Shown: piece by piece, positions 13,816 to 14,182 of the stretch
How positions within the stretch are numbered: the stretch's first letter is position 1
Layout of the letters: every line of letters starts with the position of its first letter
NCBI GenBank assembly: GCA_037719575.1
Contig: JBBJMF010000073.1
Location: 1 to 14,182 of the forward strand
Direction of reading: 5' to 3'
Source: JAWWPG01 sp037719575
GTDB taxonomy: Bacteria; Actinomycetota; Actinomycetes; Propionibacteriales; Nocardioidaceae
DNA: 14,182 nt
Program-made: the position numbers and the translations under genes
The notes under the pieces: model-generated
The model's input: the letters and a program-made list of their open reading frames with translations, nothing else
Database searches by the model: none
Told to the model about the DNA's origin: nothing

Positions 13816-14041
13816 ATCGCCGCGGAACGGCAGGCTGACCTCGACGCCGGCCGCACGGCGGCCATTCCGGCCGGTGAGGTGAGTCGGGCCCGACGGTGCT
13901 CGCCCGCTCGTCGGCTACCCGGATCTGTGGCGGGTCCGGGTCGGCGACCACCGGGTGACCTACACCATCAAGGACGCCGAGCTCGTGATCCTCGCGCTAC
14001 GCATCGCCCATCGCAGCGGCGTCACCGCAACCTATGATCGC
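13816..14041 (+). pseudogene. Deletion-fused relBE-like toxin-antitoxin remnant
   Basis: One frame (about 13816-13893) encodes AAERQADLDAGRTAAIPAGE, resembling the C-terminal tail of RelB/Phd-type antitoxins. A second frame from 13895 encodes GARPLVGYPDLWRVRVGDHR followed by VTYTIKDAELVILALRIAHR, the C-terminal half of a RelE/ParE-fold toxin, up to about 14041. The first half of the toxin, about 45 codons in intact homologues, and most of the antitoxin are missing. The toxin frame has no natural stop soon after and stays open to the window edge. This is an inactive scar left by deletion, adjoining the presumed IS21 end. The toxin motif is convincing; the antitoxin tail is less so. Confidence 0.6.
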
Positions 14042-14090
14042 GGCGGATCACCTGGATCACTGCTCTGGGCCCGTCCCGCTGGGGGATCGT

Positions 14091-14182
14091 CTACCGGCTC
14101 GGCCTTGCTGCCGCCTTGGTCTTGGCGGCTCTCGCTTCGTCGCGTTGGATGGCGCGGTAGACGGTGGAGCGGGCGACGCCGA
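14091..14182 (-). CDS. C-terminal end of a helix-turn-helix (resolvase-like) protein, partial
   Basis: Reading in from the right edge on the minus strand, the last 30 codons are GVARSTVYRAIQRDEARAAK, then TKAAARPSR and TAG at 14091-14093. GVARSTVYRAI is the recognition helix of a helix-turn-helix as found at the C-terminus of serine resolvases/invertases and in some transposon-associated regulators. Only the tail is visible, so the catalytic domain and the family cannot be confirmed. Its position among element remnants favours a site-specific recombinase. Confidence 0.5.
   Translation of the reverse strand, partial: GVARSTVYRAIQRDEARAAKTKAAARPSR

Noticed and set aside
1..14182. CRISPR array, tRNA or rRNA genes
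   Set aside because: I saw no regularly spaced repeats and no tRNA-like or rRNA-like segments in any intergenic region.

Overview
The window comes from a high-GC bacterium, almost certainly an actinobacterium. Codons end mostly in G or C, many genes start with GTG or TTG, genes overlap by 4 nt, and the carbohydrate ABC importer has no ATPase gene of its own, as is common in Actinobacteria that share an MsiK-type ATPase. I cannot name a genus from the sequence alone.

Left flank (1-2027): an apparently frameshifted small toxin-like gene sits directly before an intact ribbon-helix-helix antitoxin-like gene. Next come a hypothetical gene broken by two frameshifts and an internally deleted IS30-type transposase remnant, both on the minus strand, then a short CGCGA tandem repeat. 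This looks like old mobile-element debris.

Core (2028-11807): a complete carbohydrate utilisation locus. A ROK-family repressor-like gene (minus strand) diverges from a tight plus-strand operon: sugar-binding lipoprotein, two ABC permeases, a zinc-less MDR-type dehydrogenase, a Gfo/Idh/MocA-type dehydrogenase, a compact GH36-type alpha-galactosidase-like hydrolase, and a GH13 subfamily 18-type glycoside phosphorylase. All neighbours overlap by 1 or 4 nt except for a 38-nt gap before the MDR gene. The set resembles the E. coli ycjMNOPQRS region (glucosylglycerate phosphorylase-like enzyme, ABC transporter, two glycoside 3-dehydrogenases), but here no ycjR-like epimerase is present and a GH36 enzyme is added. 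A plausible reading is import of an unusual alpha-glycoside, inversion at C3 through a 3-keto intermediate by the two dehydrogenases, then cleavage by the hydrolase and the phosphorylase. This is inference.

Right part (11808-13674): convergent to the operon lies a phytanoyl-CoA dioxygenase-family (Fe(II)/2-oxoglutarate) gene, divergent from an AraC-family regulator. The pair may regulate or extend the same catabolic island, or may be independent.

Right flank (13675-14182): a likely remnant of an IS21-type element end, a deletion-fused relBE-like toxin-antitoxin remnant, and the C-terminal end of a helix-turn-helix (recombinase-like) protein running off the window. Mobile-element scars on both sides suggest the sugar locus sits in an accessory, possibly transferred, region.
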